DNA of 64,000 nucleotides from Streptomyces parvus. GTDB lineage: Bacteria > Actinomycetota > Actinomycetes > Streptomycetales > Streptomycetaceae. Within the stretch, counting starts at the first letter, position 1; the number at the start of each line of letters is the position of its first letter. Positions 1 through 8,696 of this stretch are shown piece after piece. The notes beneath the pieces were generated by a model. That model made no database searches and was not told where the DNA came from. It worked only from the letters and a program-made list of their open reading frames with translations. Made by a program: the position numbers and the translations under genes. The DNA is taken from the NCBI RefSeq assembly GCF_032121415.1, contig NZ_CP135079.1, positions 2,542,001 to 2,606,000 of the forward strand, written 5' to 3'.

Positions 1-721
1 AGACCACGGCTTCCATCCGGGAGTGCAGCTGCAGTTTCTCCAGGATATTGCGGACGTGGTTCTTGACCGTGTTCTCGGAAATGAACAACTCCTTGGCGAT
101 ATCCCGGTTGTTCATGCCGGTCGCCACGAGTTTCAGCACCTCCAGCTCACGTTCGGTGAGCCGGGGCGCCGGCACGAGCCGCCGCTCGTCGGTGCGCTGG
201 ATCATCGATTTGAACTCGGTGAGCAGCTTGGAGGCCATGGAGGGGCTGATCTGGGACTGGCCGTCGGCGACCGCGCGAATGGCCGTGGCGACCTCGTCGG
301 TGGAGATCTCCTTGAGGAGATAGCCGGTCGCGCCCGCCTTGATCGCCTCGTAGAGGTCGGCCTCCTCGTCGCTGATCGTCAGCATGATGATCTTCGCGCT
401 GGGGGCCACCTCCTTGATGGCGGTGCAGGCCTCGATGCCGCCGCGTTTGGGCATCCGGACATCCATCAGAACGATGTCGGGCAGCAGGTCCGCGGCCTTG
501 TCGACCGCCTCGGATCCGTCCCCGGCCTCGCCGATGACGTGGATGTCCTCCTCCTGCGCGAGGACGATCTCCAGACCCCTGCGGAAGAGCGCGTGGTCAT
601 CGACCACGAGGACCCTGATGGGCTCCTTGCGAGAAGCGTCGTCCGCGTCCGCACCGGTGTACCCACCGGTGTCGTCGTCGGAGTCGTTCGCATCACGCAC
701 GGGCCCGAAGGTGTCCGCCAT
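1..721 (-). CDS. LuxR/NarL-family two-component response regulator (C-terminus cut by window edge)
   Basis: This is a DNA-binding response regulator of which 240 residues are visible; its end lies beyond the window. A receiver domain begins near residue 35 with the acidic pair in VLVVDDH, the probable phosphoacceptor is Asp87 in LMDVRMP, and the switch lysine is in YLLKE. A LuxR-type helix-turn-helix starts near residue 188 ([15 protein letters not shown], then [13 protein letters not shown]). The N-terminus carries about 30 acidic, probably disordered residues. The start ATG at 721 is preceded by GGGGAGGAACG, a strong ribosome site. No histidine kinase is adjacent, so the partner is unknown. 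It lies downstream of hpf behind a strong hairpin and is probably transcribed separately. Confidence 0.93.
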   Translation of the reverse strand, partial: MADTFGPVRDANDSDDDTGGYTGADADDASRKEPIRVLVVDDHALFRRGLEIVLAQEEDIHVIGEAGDGSEAVDKAADLLPDIVLMDVRMPKRGGIEACTAIKEVAPSAKIIMLTISDEEADLYEAIKAGATGYLLKEISTDEVATAIRAVADGQSQISPSMASKLLTEFKSMIQRTDERRLVPAPRLTERELEVLKLVATGMNNRDIAKELFISENTVKNHVRNILEKLQLHSRMEAVV

Positions 722-850
722 CGTTCCTCCCCCTGAAGGCCACGGTCTGAAGTGTCGGTCGTTCGCCAACGGCACCTCACGGAACACCGATTGGCTCGGT
801 CCGCCATGATTCCATGCCCCGGCCCCGGGACGGTGGTCCTGTGCCCGAGC

Positions 851-893
851 GCGGGTGCCCCCGGTGGCGTGAAAACGCCCCGGGGGCACCCGC
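851..893 (-). terminator. Strong hairpin terminator downstream of hpf
   Basis: Two 13-base arms, 851-863 and 881-893, are perfectly complementary and the interior adds further pairs around a GAAAA loop. It begins 12 bases past the hpf stop in the minus direction. There is no long U tract, which is common for Streptomyces terminators. It separates hpf from the response regulator. Confidence 0.8.
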
Positions 894-904
894 GTGATGT
901 TGCC

Positions 905-1594
905 TCAGCCGCCGAGCGCACCGCCCGCGCCGCCTGCCTCGTCCGCGGCGAGCGGGTCGGTCCTCAGGTGGATGACGCCGTAGTCGTAGGCGTGTCGCCG
1001 GTAGACGACGCTGGGCTCCTTCGTCTCGGAGTCGACGAACAAATAGAAGTCGTGGCCGACCAGTTCCATCTCGTAGAGCGCCTGGTCGAGCGACATGGGT
1101 GCGGCGGTGTGGGTCTTCTCGCGCATCACGAGAGGCCCTTCGCCCTGCACTTCGAGCGAGCCGATCTTCGTGGTGGGGACGGGCGCCGGCGACTGGTCGC
1201 CGACCAGCTCACCGTCCTCGTCGAACGAAGCTACGCCGGGGACGACGTCCCCGACCTCGGCAGCCGACAGACGGCCGTTGCCACGGCGGCTGTAGCGCTT
1301 GTCGTGCTGCTTGCGCAGCCGGGCCTCCAGCTTTCCGGTGGCCAGGTCGAGCGCTGCGTAAGGGTCGCCCGCCGCCGCTTCCGCCCGGATGACCGGCCCC
1401 CGGGAGCGGAGCGTGATCTCCACCCGGTCGGAACGGTCGGCCTGACGGGGATTCGGCTCCTTGGACACCTCGACGTCGAGGCTGATCACCTTGCCGTCGA
1501 ACTTCTGGATCTTGTCCAGCTTCAGCTTCTCGGCCACGTGCTTGCGGAACCGCTCGGGCACCTCGGTCTTGCGGCCCTTGACGACGATGTCCAC
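905..1594 (-). CDS. hpf: Long-form ribosome hibernation promoting factor (HPF/RaiA family)
   Basis: This cytosolic protein binds the 30S subunit and, in its long form, pairs 70S ribosomes into inactive 100S dimers during stationary phase or stress. It has 229 residues. The N-terminal S30AE-type domain spans about residues 1-100 (VDIVVKGRK start, SRGPVIRAEA segment). A charged linker follows, and the C-terminal dimerisation domain begins near residue 165 (MSLDQALYEMELVGHDFYLF, then VVYRRHAYDYGVIHL). Start choice: the open frame extends upstream, but the GTG at 1594 with GGAG six bases before it matches the family N-terminus. A hairpin follows the gene. Same family and context as mycobacterial Rv3241c. 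Confidence 0.93.
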   Translation of the reverse strand: MDIVVKGRKTEVPERFRKHVAEKLKLDKIQKFDGKVISLDVEVSKEPNPRQADRSDRVEITLRSRGPVIRAEAAAGDPYAALDLATGKLEARLRKQHDKRYSRRGNGRLSAAEVGDVVPGVASFDEDGELVGDQSPAPVPTTKIGSLEVQGEGPLVMREKTHTAAPMSLDQALYEMELVGHDFYLFVDSETKEPSVVYRRHAYDYGVIHLRTDPLAADEAGGAGGALGG

Positions 1595-1921
1595 GCAGAA
1601 CTCCGTTCCCGGATCGCCCCGCTCCGTGGCGGGGCATCTCCCTTTTGCACCAGGCCCCGGCGTTCCCCAGGGCCTCGGACTCGGTGGCTTTCGCCTCCTC
1701 CTCCCCTGCCGGAGGGATCGCAACCCCACCGACTTTGCGTGCTTCTCCTACCGGTGAGTTACCTGCCCGAAACCTGATGGCGCATTCATCGAGGTGCGGC
1801 ATTCACCGTTCCTCACAACCGAACATAGCCTGCACACCAGGGTCTCGGCACCCGCTACTGGCACGTACCTCCATTCAGGGGGTCTTGACCTCTCATTACC
1901 TGCAACGATGCAGGTAATCGG
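1595..1921. other. Intergenic region between comF and hpf, with perfect palindrome
   Basis: These 327 bases hold no convincing gene. A perfect inverted repeat occupies 1895-1918: ATTACCTGCA, a four-base loop, then TGCAGGTAAT. It starts four bases past the comF stop in the minus direction, so it may be a terminator or an operator for hpf, whose promoter must lie in this region. A minus-strand frame beginning near 1802 (after GAGGAACGG) runs out of phase into hpf and looks spurious. Confidence 0.6.
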
Positions 1922-2737
1922 TCAGTTCCGGTTTATTTCGAAGGCGGAGGGAGAAGCTGCGACGACAGCCGCCCGGAGCCCTCCGTGCACGGAGGGCTCG
2001 CGATCGCCGCCGCGCCCTTCGTCGACGGCCCGTGCCGCTTCCGCCAGCGTCGATCCCGTCGTCAACAGATCGTCGACCAGGATCACCCGGTCGTGACGGA
2101 GGAGTCCGCGCCGGAGGAGGCGCTCTCCCACTGCCGTGAGCTCCAGCGCGCCGGCCAGGTTCGCCCGCCGCTGCCGCGCCCCGAGCCCTGACTGGTCGGC
2201 GACCGCGCGCCGCTGCCGGAGCACCGGAAGCACCCGGGCCGGCAGAGCCGCGCGCCGCAGCTCCCGCGCGGCCGTGACGGCGATCCTGCGCACCGGATCA
2301 TGGCCACGCGCAGCGGTCGCGGAACGCGCGGAGGGCACAGGGACCAGCAGCAGGGGCGCCGCAGCCCGCAGGGACCCTGCCCCGCCGAGCGTCGCCGCCC
2401 TGCCCAGCTGCCCCGTCCCGGCCCGTACACAACCCGCCAGGGCCCGTCCGAGCGCCCCCGCCAACCCGAGTGCACCGCGCTCCTTGTGGGCCAGCAGAAC
2501 CGCGCGTACGGCGTTCTCGTACGGCGCGGCCGCGTATACCGCCGGAAGTCCCGGCGGCCCGGGCGAGGGGCGGACCCGGCGGGCGGGCCCGCCGAACAGC
2601 GCGGCCCCGCAGGCCGCGCACAGCTCGGTGCGCGGTCTGCCGCAGCCGGCGCAGGCCACCGGCAGAAGCAGACCGGACAGCTCCTGCCACACGTTCCGCA
2701 CGACCTCACTGTGCCGCGCCCACCGGTACCGGACCAC
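1922..2737 (-). CDS. ComF-family phosphoribosyltransferase-like protein
   Basis: The protein has 271 residues. An N-terminal zinc-finger-like region shows two CxxC pairs (CAGCGRPRTELCAACG). The C-terminal phosphoribosyltransferase domain has the PRPP-binding motif VILVDDLLTTGSTL near residues 218-231. ComF homologues are needed for DNA uptake in naturally transformable bacteria; in actinobacteria the role is unproven and the substrate unknown. The GTG start at 2737 has a weak ribosome site, and a GTG about 13 codons downstream (VRNVW) is a reasonable alternative. It sits just downstream of lpqB, as in mycobacteria (Rv3242c). A palindrome follows the stop. Confidence 0.85.
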   Translation of the reverse strand: MVRYRWARHSEVVRNVWQELSGLLLPVACAGCGRPRTELCAACGAALFGGPARRVRPSPGPPGLPAVYAAAPYENAVRAVLLAHKERGALGLAGALGRALAGCVRAGTGQLGRAATLGGAGSLRAAAPLLLVPVPSARSATAARGHDPVRRIAVTAARELRRAALPARVLPVLRQRRAVADQSGLGARQRRANLAGALELTAVGERLLRRGLLRHDRVILVDDLLTTGSTLAEAARAVDEGRGGDREPSVHGGLRAAVVAASPSAFEINRN

Positions 2738-2817
2738 CCCTGTGGAAAACCCCGGAAACCGGCCGGGGAGCCGATGCTCCGACCCGGGATCCCGCGTGGA
2801 GACCCACCGGCTCCCGA

Positions 2818-4692
2818 TCAGCCGGGGTAGACCAACGCCTTGCCCTTCTTGAGGACCGTCTGCCAGTTGTCCCCCGGCGAGAGCTTCACGATGCCGTCGC
2901 CGACGGTCTCCGCCATCAGCGGAAGCTGTTCGTCGTCCGCCGCGGCGACCGACTGGACCTGGTTCACCCCGGGAAGCGCCGCGGAGGCCGACGTGGACCC
3001 GTCAGCCTGCACATAACGCACCTGCTGAACGCCGCCCTCCTCCTTGCCGACCACCACCAGACGGCTGCGTCCCGACCAGGAGATGGCCGAAACGTCCGCG
3101 AGCTGCGGTGCGGCCTGACGCAGATCCTCGACCGAGATCTCGGGCGCCACGGAGGACCCCCGCCGCTCGACCCGGCCGATGTTCAGCGTGGTACGGCCGT
3201 CCTTCGTCAGCAGCAGCGCGATCCGCACCCCGTCCGCGGACATCCGGAGCTCCTCGATCCGGGCACCGTCGAGGCCGGGCACCCGAACCTCCTGCGGCTC
3301 GCCCGTGCCCCCGGCCAGCCGCAGCAGCCTGGGTCCTGCCGGATCACGGTCGGCGACCCACAGGTCGCCGCGGCCGTCCCAGCTCGGCGACGACAGCCGG
3401 TCGGCGGCCTTCTTCGCCCTGCTGGTGACGAGGGGCTCGTCCAGGTCGCCCTCCGTCTCCAGGGAGGACACGTAGAGGTACTGCCCGGAGGAGGAGACCG
3501 CGGCGGCCCGCTCCTCGTCCCGGGCCACTCCGACGGATCCCATCGGGACAACGCCCGCTCCCAGCGGTCCGGTCACGGGCTCCGTCGTCCCGGTGTCGCC
3601 GCTGGCGCCGAGGACCCGCTCCACCTGTCCCTTGTCGTTGATGAAGTACTGGCTGTCGTCCCCTTCGGAGCCACGGTCGGCGGAGAACTCCGGCGCGTCG
3701 TCGGCGTCCAGCGCGCAGAGCCTGCCCTCGCCGCCCTCCAGCTCCACCCGCTCGACCCGCGCCGAGGTCAGGTCCCGGAGCGTGAACAGCACCTGGGCGG
3801 CCATCATCCGGCAGGCGCTCCGGCCCGCCGTGTCGGCCTTCTGGTTGAGCGGCACCTTCAGGACGTTCTGATCGTCCGGTGCCAGCGCGGTGACGCCCTT
3901 GCGCAGGGCGGTCCCCGTCGGGAACCGGGAATCGACCACGGGACGCAGCCAGTTCGTCGGCCCGGCCAACAGCGTCCTGACGGTCTGCGCCACGGTGTCC
4001 ATGCGCGTGACGGGATCCGTGCGGTTGCGTACGTAGACGGGGTCGGCGACGAGCGTCGACCGGCCGTTCGTGCCCCCGGTGGCGTAGTAGTACTTGTTCA
4101 CGGAGCGGTAGAGCCGCTTGAAGTCGGACTGTCCGAGGACCAGGCCGTCCGGCACGACGTCGATGCGCCACTCCTTCTTCCCCTCCGCCACCTGTTCCAG
4201 CACCAGGTGCAGGGTCTGGGCGTAGGAGGTGGGCGCGAGCGGCTGGTAGGAGCTCTGGGCGTCGACCGTCGCGACCTTCTCGCCGGTCAGCGTGTAGGTC
4301 GTCTCCCGGTCCCGGGTGGCGCGGTTGTCCTCGTCGTGGAGGAGGGGGCCGCCGCGGTTGGGGGCCTGGGCCAGCACCGTGGTGGTACCGCCCGGCTGCC
4401 AGGTGCGCCGGGCGTCCGCGCTCAGGTACTTCCGGGTGGTCGCGAAGGCGGGATCGTCACTGGTCATCGACTCCAGGAAGCCGTCGACGATCTCGCTGGG
4501 CGGGGCGCCTTCCCGGGGCGCCACCGCGTACACCTGCACCTGGGAGTCCCCGGGCTGCGAGGCGTCGACCGCCTTGACGTCCCCGGTCACCGGCATCGAG
4601 CCGCAGCCGGCCAGCACGGCGACGCCGCAACCGAGCAGTGCGGATATCCGCACCGCCCGCCCATGGCCGCCCGGACGGCGGTCAGTACCCAC
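2818..4692 (-). CDS. lpqB: Lipoprotein LpqB, partner of the MtrAB system
   Basis: LpqB is a surface lipoprotein that in mycobacteria interacts with the MtrB sensor domain and modulates MtrA phosphorylation. The 624-residue product has a short signal sequence ending in the lipobox VLAGC, with lipidated Cys30. A GerMN-like domain follows in the first half (LAGPTNWLRPVV region), then a propeller-like C-terminal half. The GTG start at 4692 lies nine bases after AGGAGG and overlaps the end of mtrB by 11 bases, implying translational coupling. Upstream in-frame ATG codons would put mtrB sequence before the signal peptide and were rejected. Confidence 0.94.
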   Translation of the reverse strand: MGTDRRPGGHGRAVRISALLGCGVAVLAGCGSMPVTGDVKAVDASQPGDSQVQVYAVAPREGAPPSEIVDGFLESMTSDDPAFATTRKYLSADARRTWQPGGTTTVLAQAPNRGGPLLHDEDNRATRDRETTYTLTGEKVATVDAQSSYQPLAPTSYAQTLHLVLEQVAEGKKEWRIDVVPDGLVLGQSDFKRLYRSVNKYYYATGGTNGRSTLVADPVYVRNRTDPVTRMDTVAQTVRTLLAGPTNWLRPVVDSRFPTGTALRKGVTALAPDDQNVLKVPLNQKADTAGRSACRMMAAQVLFTLRDLTSARVERVELEGGEGRLCALDADDAPEFSADRGSEGDDSQYFINDKGQVERVLGASGDTGTTEPVTGPLGAGVVPMGSVGVARDEERAAAVSSSGQYLYVSSLETEGDLDEPLVTSRAKKAADRLSSPSWDGRGDLWVADRDPAGPRLLRLAGGTGEPQEVRVPGLDGARIEELRMSADGVRIALLLTKDGRTTLNIGRVERRGSSVAPEISVEDLRQAAPQLADVSAISWSGRSRLVVVGKEEGGVQQVRYVQADGSTSASAALPGVNQVQSVAAADDEQLPLMAETVGDGIVKLSPGDNWQTVLKKGKALVYPG

Positions 4693-6718
4693 GAGTGGTG
4701 TCCTCCTGGTCGGAATGCTGTACGCCGTTGCCCACGCCACCGGGACGCTCCGGGGTCTGGCGCGCCACGACGCGTGCCCCGTTGCCGGGCAGCGCGGCGG
4801 GGTGCACCGACGAGGGCGCGCCGTTACGGACGGCGGGGCCGCGACCGGGCACGGGCAGCGGCGAACGGCCGCCCCCTCCGGGCTGGGGCGGCACGGACGT
4901 CAGGCGGTGGTCGCCCGGCGTCCCCGGCCCGGCCTCGTCGCGCTCCCGGTTCTCCCGGTTGCGCCGCGAGTCCTCGGGCTCCAGCGGTATCGGCGAACCG
5001 CGCAGGGGCTCGTCCGCCGTACGCGGCAGGGTCAGCCGGAACTGGGAGCCGCCGCCGGGCTCGCCCCAGGCCTGGAGCCAGCCGCCGTGCAGCCGGGCGT
5101 CCTCGACCGCGATGGAGAGGCCGAGGCCGGTCCCACCGGTCGTCCGGGCGCGCGCCGGGTCGGCACGCCAGAACCGGTTGAAGACGCGGGTCGCCTCGCC
5201 GGGCTTGAGCCCGACCCCGTAGTCCCGGACGGCCACGGCGACCGCGCCCTGTGCCACCCCCATCCGCACCACGACGTCCCGGCCCTCGCCGTGCTCGACG
5301 GCGTTGACCACGAGGTTGCGCAGGACGCGTTCGACGCGGCGGGCATCGGCCTCGGCGATGACCGGCTGATCGTCGCCGACGACGATGATCCGGCTGCCCT
5401 TGCGCTCGGCGAGCGGCTCGGCGCCGCCGATCACCCGGTGCACCACGGTCCGCAGGTCTATCGGCTCGGCCTCCAGGGCCGCGGCGCCCGCGTCGAAGCG
5501 GCTGATCTCCAGCAGATCGGCGAGCAGCGACTCGAACCGGTCGAGCTGGTCGCCCAGCAGTTCGGCGGAGCGTGCGGTGACGGGGTCGAAGTCGGCGCGG
5601 GCCTCGTGGATGACATCGGCGGCCATCCGCACGGTGGTGAGGGGGGTCCGCAGCTCGTGCGAGACGTCGGAGACGAAGCGCCGCTGCATCCGGGAGAGCT
5701 CCTCCAGCTGCTGGATCTTCAGCTGGAGGTTCTGGGCCATCTTGTTGAAGGCCTCGCCGAGCCGGGCGATGTCGTCCTCACCGGTGACCTTCATCCGTTC
5801 CTGGAGCTTGCCGGCGGAGAGCCGCTCGGCGATACCGGCCGCCATCCGCACCGGGGTGACGACCTGCCGCACCACGAACCAGGCGATGGCCCCGAGCAGC
5901 ACGACGACGAACAGTCCGGCGGTCGCCAGGGTCGTCTTGACCAGGGACAGGGACTTCTCCTCCTGCGTGAGCGGGAAGAGGTAGTACAGCTCGTAGGGCT
6001 GCTGATCGATGTCGTAGAGCCGCTTGCCGACGACGAGCCCCGGTTGCGACTCGTTGCCGTACGAATACTGGATCAGGGAGTACGTCTGGTAGGCGCCCTG
6101 CCCCTTGCTCACGTTCTGCCGCAGACGCTCGGGCACGCTGGACGCCTCGACGCTGCCGGAACCGCGGGCGGCACGGCTGCTCGCCCCCTCGGTGACCGAG
6201 TCCACGCTGAGCGCCACCACGTTGAAGGCGTTCTTGCCGCCGCTGGCGAGCTGGTCGACGAGCTCGGTGCGCCACGAGGTGCTGCCGGTCATGCCGTCGG
6301 CGCCCTCGCTCCCCTGCCCGCCGGGGGCGAGGGGGGCGTTCGCCTTCTCCTGGGCCGCGGCGAAACCGCCGGCGGCCTGGGTCTGGGCGGCCTTGCCCTT
6401 GGCGTCGAGCAGGCCGTTGCGCACCTGGCCGATGACGACGAAGCCGAGCAGCAGCACGACCCCGAGCGACATCAGGAGGGTGCCCGCGACGACGCGGAGC
6501 TGCAGGTTGCGCCGCCACAACCGGACGGCGGGCAGCAACGGACGGCGTACCCACCGCATCAGCAACCGCGGTACGGGCCCGCCGGGCGTCCGGTCCTCGA
6601 ACAACCGGCCGCCCTGCAGGAAACGGCTCATACGTGACGCCTTCCGACCCGAGTCGGCAGCCCGCTCCGTACGGACTCCCGGCTCGCCGGGCCGCGGAGC
6701 AGCACTGCCTCGGGCCAT
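4682..6718 (-). CDS. mtrB: Sensor histidine kinase MtrB
   Basis: MtrB is the membrane histidine kinase that phosphorylates MtrA to coordinate envelope growth, division and, in Streptomyces, development. The 678-residue protein has a membrane segment near residues 74-98, an extracytoplasmic sensor region to about 260, a second segment near 266-288, a HAMP linker, and the phosphoacceptor His354 in DVSHELRTP. The ATPase domain has an N-box (NLVVNAVEHG) and G-boxes (DYGVGL, GGTGLGLSI). A proline/arginine-rich, probably disordered tail of over 100 residues follows. The ATG is one base past the mtrA stop (TGAGATG), so translation is coupled. Confidence 0.95.
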   Translation of the reverse strand: MARGSAAPRPGEPGVRTERAADSGRKASRMSRFLQGGRLFEDRTPGGPVPRLLMRWVRRPLLPAVRLWRRNLQLRVVAGTLLMSLGVVLLLGFVVIGQVRNGLLDAKGKAAQTQAAGGFAAAQEKANAPLAPGGQGSEGADGMTGSTSWRTELVDQLASGGKNAFNVVALSVDSVTEGASSRAARGSGSVEASSVPERLRQNVSKGQGAYQTYSLIQYSYGNESQPGLVVGKRLYDIDQQPYELYYLFPLTQEEKSLSLVKTTLATAGLFVVVLLGAIAWFVVRQVVTPVRMAAGIAERLSAGKLQERMKVTGEDDIARLGEAFNKMAQNLQLKIQQLEELSRMQRRFVSDVSHELRTPLTTVRMAADVIHEARADFDPVTARSAELLGDQLDRFESLLADLLEISRFDAGAAALEAEPIDLRTVVHRVIGGAEPLAERKGSRIIVVGDDQPVIAEADARRVERVLRNLVVNAVEHGEGRDVVVRMGVAQGAVAVAVRDYGVGLKPGEATRVFNRFWRADPARARTTGGTGLGLSIAVEDARLHGGWLQAWGEPGGGSQFRLTLPRTADEPLRGSPIPLEPEDSRRNRENRERDEAGPGTPGDHRLTSVPPQPGGGGRSPLPVPGRGPAVRNGAPSSVHPAALPGNGARVVARQTPERPGGVGNGVQHSDQEDTTRGY

Positions 6719-6719
6719 C

Positions 6720-7409
6720 TCAGCTCGGTCCGGCCTTGTAGCCGACGCCTCGGACCGTCACCACGATCTCCGGCCGTTCCGGGTCCTTCTCGACCTTGGA
6801 ACGCAGACGCTGGACATGAACATTCACCAGGCGGGTGTCGGCCGCGTGGCGGTAACCCCACACCTGCTCCAGCAGGACCTCACGGGTGAAGACCTGCCAC
6901 GGCTTGCGGGCGAGCGCGACCAGCAGGTCGAACTCCAGCGGAGTCAGGGCGATCGACTGCCCCTCCCGCTTCACGGAGTGGCCGGCCACGTCGATGACCA
7001 GGTCACCGATGGTCAGCTGCTCCGGCGCGGGCTCTTCGGACCGCCGCAGACGTGCCCTGATCCGGGCCACCAACTCCTTAGGTTTGAACGGCTTGACGAT
7101 GTAGTCGTCGGCCCCGGATTCCAGGCCGACCACGACATCGACGGTGTCGCTCTTGGCAGTGAGCATGACGATCGGCACACCGGACTCGGCCCTGATCAGC
7201 CTGCACACCTCGATGCCGTCCCTACCGGGCAGCATGAGATCGAGCAGCACCAGGTCCGGCTTGGCCTCACGAAATGCGGCCAGTGCCTTGTCGCCGTCCG
7301 CTACGAACGACGGCTCGAAACCTTCTCCACGCAGCACAATCCCGAGCATCTCGGCCAGTGCGGTGTCGTCGTCGACGACAAGGACGCGTCCCTTCATAAT
7401 CGACATCAT
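6720..7409 (-). CDS. mtrA: Response regulator MtrA (OmpR family)
   Basis: MtrA is the DNA-binding partner of MtrB and a global regulator in actinobacteria; in Streptomyces it influences sporulation and antibiotic genes. The product has 229 residues. The receiver domain has the acidic cluster VVDDD, phosphoacceptor Asp57 in LLDLMLPG and switch lysine in VKPFKP. A winged-helix effector domain runs from about residue 130 (IALTPLEFDLL to VRGVGYK). Starts at 7409, 7406 or 7397 are possible; the longest is used here. It lies four bases after mtnA, so mtnA-mtrA-mtrB-lpqB may be one transcript. Confidence 0.96.
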   Translation of the reverse strand: MMSIMKGRVLVVDDDTALAEMLGIVLRGEGFEPSFVADGDKALAAFREAKPDLVLLDLMLPGRDGIEVCRLIRAESGVPIVMLTAKSDTVDVVVGLESGADDYIVKPFKPKELVARIRARLRRSEEPAPEQLTIGDLVIDVAGHSVKREGQSIALTPLEFDLLVALARKPWQVFTREVLLEQVWGYRHAADTRLVNVHVQRLRSKVEKDPERPEIVVTVRGVGYKAGPS

Positions 7410-7413
7410 CCCA

Positions 7414-8556
7414 TTAGCTAATCGTTACCTGCGATGACCTGGCACACAGCTCGGCCAGACCGACCCCCGTGACCGGGGAAATCGCGCCCTCCTCGGTGAC
7501 GATCGCCGTGATCAGTTCCGGCGGTGTGACGTCGAAGGCCGGGTTGTACGCCGGGGCTCCGAGGGGTGCGACGACGATTCCGCCTCCGCCGCCGTCCGAT
7601 ACACCCTGCGGCGATGTGAGCTCCGTCACTTCCTTCCCGGAGCGCTGCTCGACGATGATCGATGCGCCGTCCGGGGTCTCCAGATCCACGGTCGTCGTCG
7701 GCGCCACCACGATGAAGGGCACGTGGTGGTACTTCGCGAGCACGGCCAGCGGGTAGCTCCCCACCTTGTTGGCCACCGAGCCGTCCGCGGCGATGCGGTC
7801 GGCGCCTATGAGCACCGCGTCGACCTCCCCCGCCGCGAACAGGGAACCCGCCGCGTTGTCCGTGAGCAGGCTGTACGCCAGCCCGTTCCTCGCCGCCTCG
7901 TACGCGGTCAGCCGCGCCCCCTGGAGCAGCGGCCGGGTCTCGTCCACCCACAGCCGCCGCAGCCGCCCCTGTCGGTGCACCCGCAGCGCCACCGCGAGCG
8001 CCGTCCCCTCACCCCCCGAGACCAGCGCCCCGGTATTGCAGTGGGTCAGCAGCTGATACGCCCGGCCCGGCAACAGCTCCTCCAGCAGCGCCTCGCCGCA
8101 CTCGGCCATACGCCTGCTGGCCTGGGCATCCTCCCGGTGCAGTGCCCGCGCCTCGGCCAGTGCGGCCGCGGCGGCCGCCTGGTCGCCCTCGCCCTTCCCG
8201 GAGGCCGCCCAGTAGGCCGCCGCCACCCGCCGCACGCCGTAGCCGAGGTTCACCGCGGTGGGCCGCGCCCCCTCCAGCAGTCCCGCCGCCTCCGCGACGT
8301 CGAAGCCCCTCGCCGCCGCGAGCGCCACCCCGTACCCCCCGGCGATCCCGAGCAACGGAGCCCCGCGCACCGCCAGCGTCTGGATCGCCCGCACCAGCGC
8401 GGGCACATCGGTGCACACCAGCTCGACCTCCTCGGCGGGCAGCCGCGTCTGGTCGAGAAGCACCAGCACGGGGCCTTCCGGAGGCTCGTCCCAGCGGAGT
8501 ACGGAAAGCGCGGGAGGCTCGAAGCCCACCGATGATTGCGCGTCCTGATCAGCCAT
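7414..8556 (-). CDS. mtnA: S-methyl-5-thioribose-1-phosphate isomerase
   Basis: MtnA isomerises methylthioribose-1-phosphate to methylthioribulose-1-phosphate in the methionine salvage pathway. The 380-residue protein is normal length for the family and belongs to the eIF2B-alpha-like fold. Characteristic segments are RGAPLLGIAGGYGVALAA, the catalytic cysteine in THCNTGAL and the catalytic aspartate in IGADRIAADG. The start ATG (MADQDAQ) is chosen because upstream residues are arginine-rich and not family-like; the ribosome site is weak. Downstream mtrA begins four bases later. ahcY, about 15 kb away, also serves methyl-cycle metabolism. Confidence 0.93.
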   Translation of the reverse strand: MADQDAQSSVGFEPPALSVLRWDEPPEGPVLVLLDQTRLPAEEVELVCTDVPALVRAIQTLAVRGAPLLGIAGGYGVALAAARGFDVAEAAGLLEGARPTAVNLGYGVRRVAAAYWAASGKGEGDQAAAAAALAEARALHREDAQASRRMAECGEALLEELLPGRAYQLLTHCNTGALVSGGEGTALAVALRVHRQGRLRRLWVDETRPLLQGARLTAYEAARNGLAYSLLTDNAAGSLFAAGEVDAVLIGADRIAADGSVANKVGSYPLAVLAKYHHVPFIVVAPTTTVDLETPDGASIIVEQRSGKEVTELTSPQGVSDGGGGGIVVAPLGAPAYNPAFDVTPPELITAIVTEEGAISPVTGVGLAELCARSSQVTIS

Positions 8557-8696
8557 CTGTCCAGTCTGCCCGGAGAGCCACCCGGATATGAAGGTGCGAA
8601 CGGGAAGGAGCGGCCGGTCCGCCCCGAACCGGCGCGTGGCACGATGGCTGCCAACCTGCCGCGCCGATGAGCGGTCAGGACGGTGAAGGAGCGAGA

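Noticed and set aside
1209..1802. Minus-strand frame starting after GAGGAACGG upstream of hpf
   Set aside because: It runs out of phase through hpf and has no family features; only its first 70 codons are free of overlap, so it is probably spurious.
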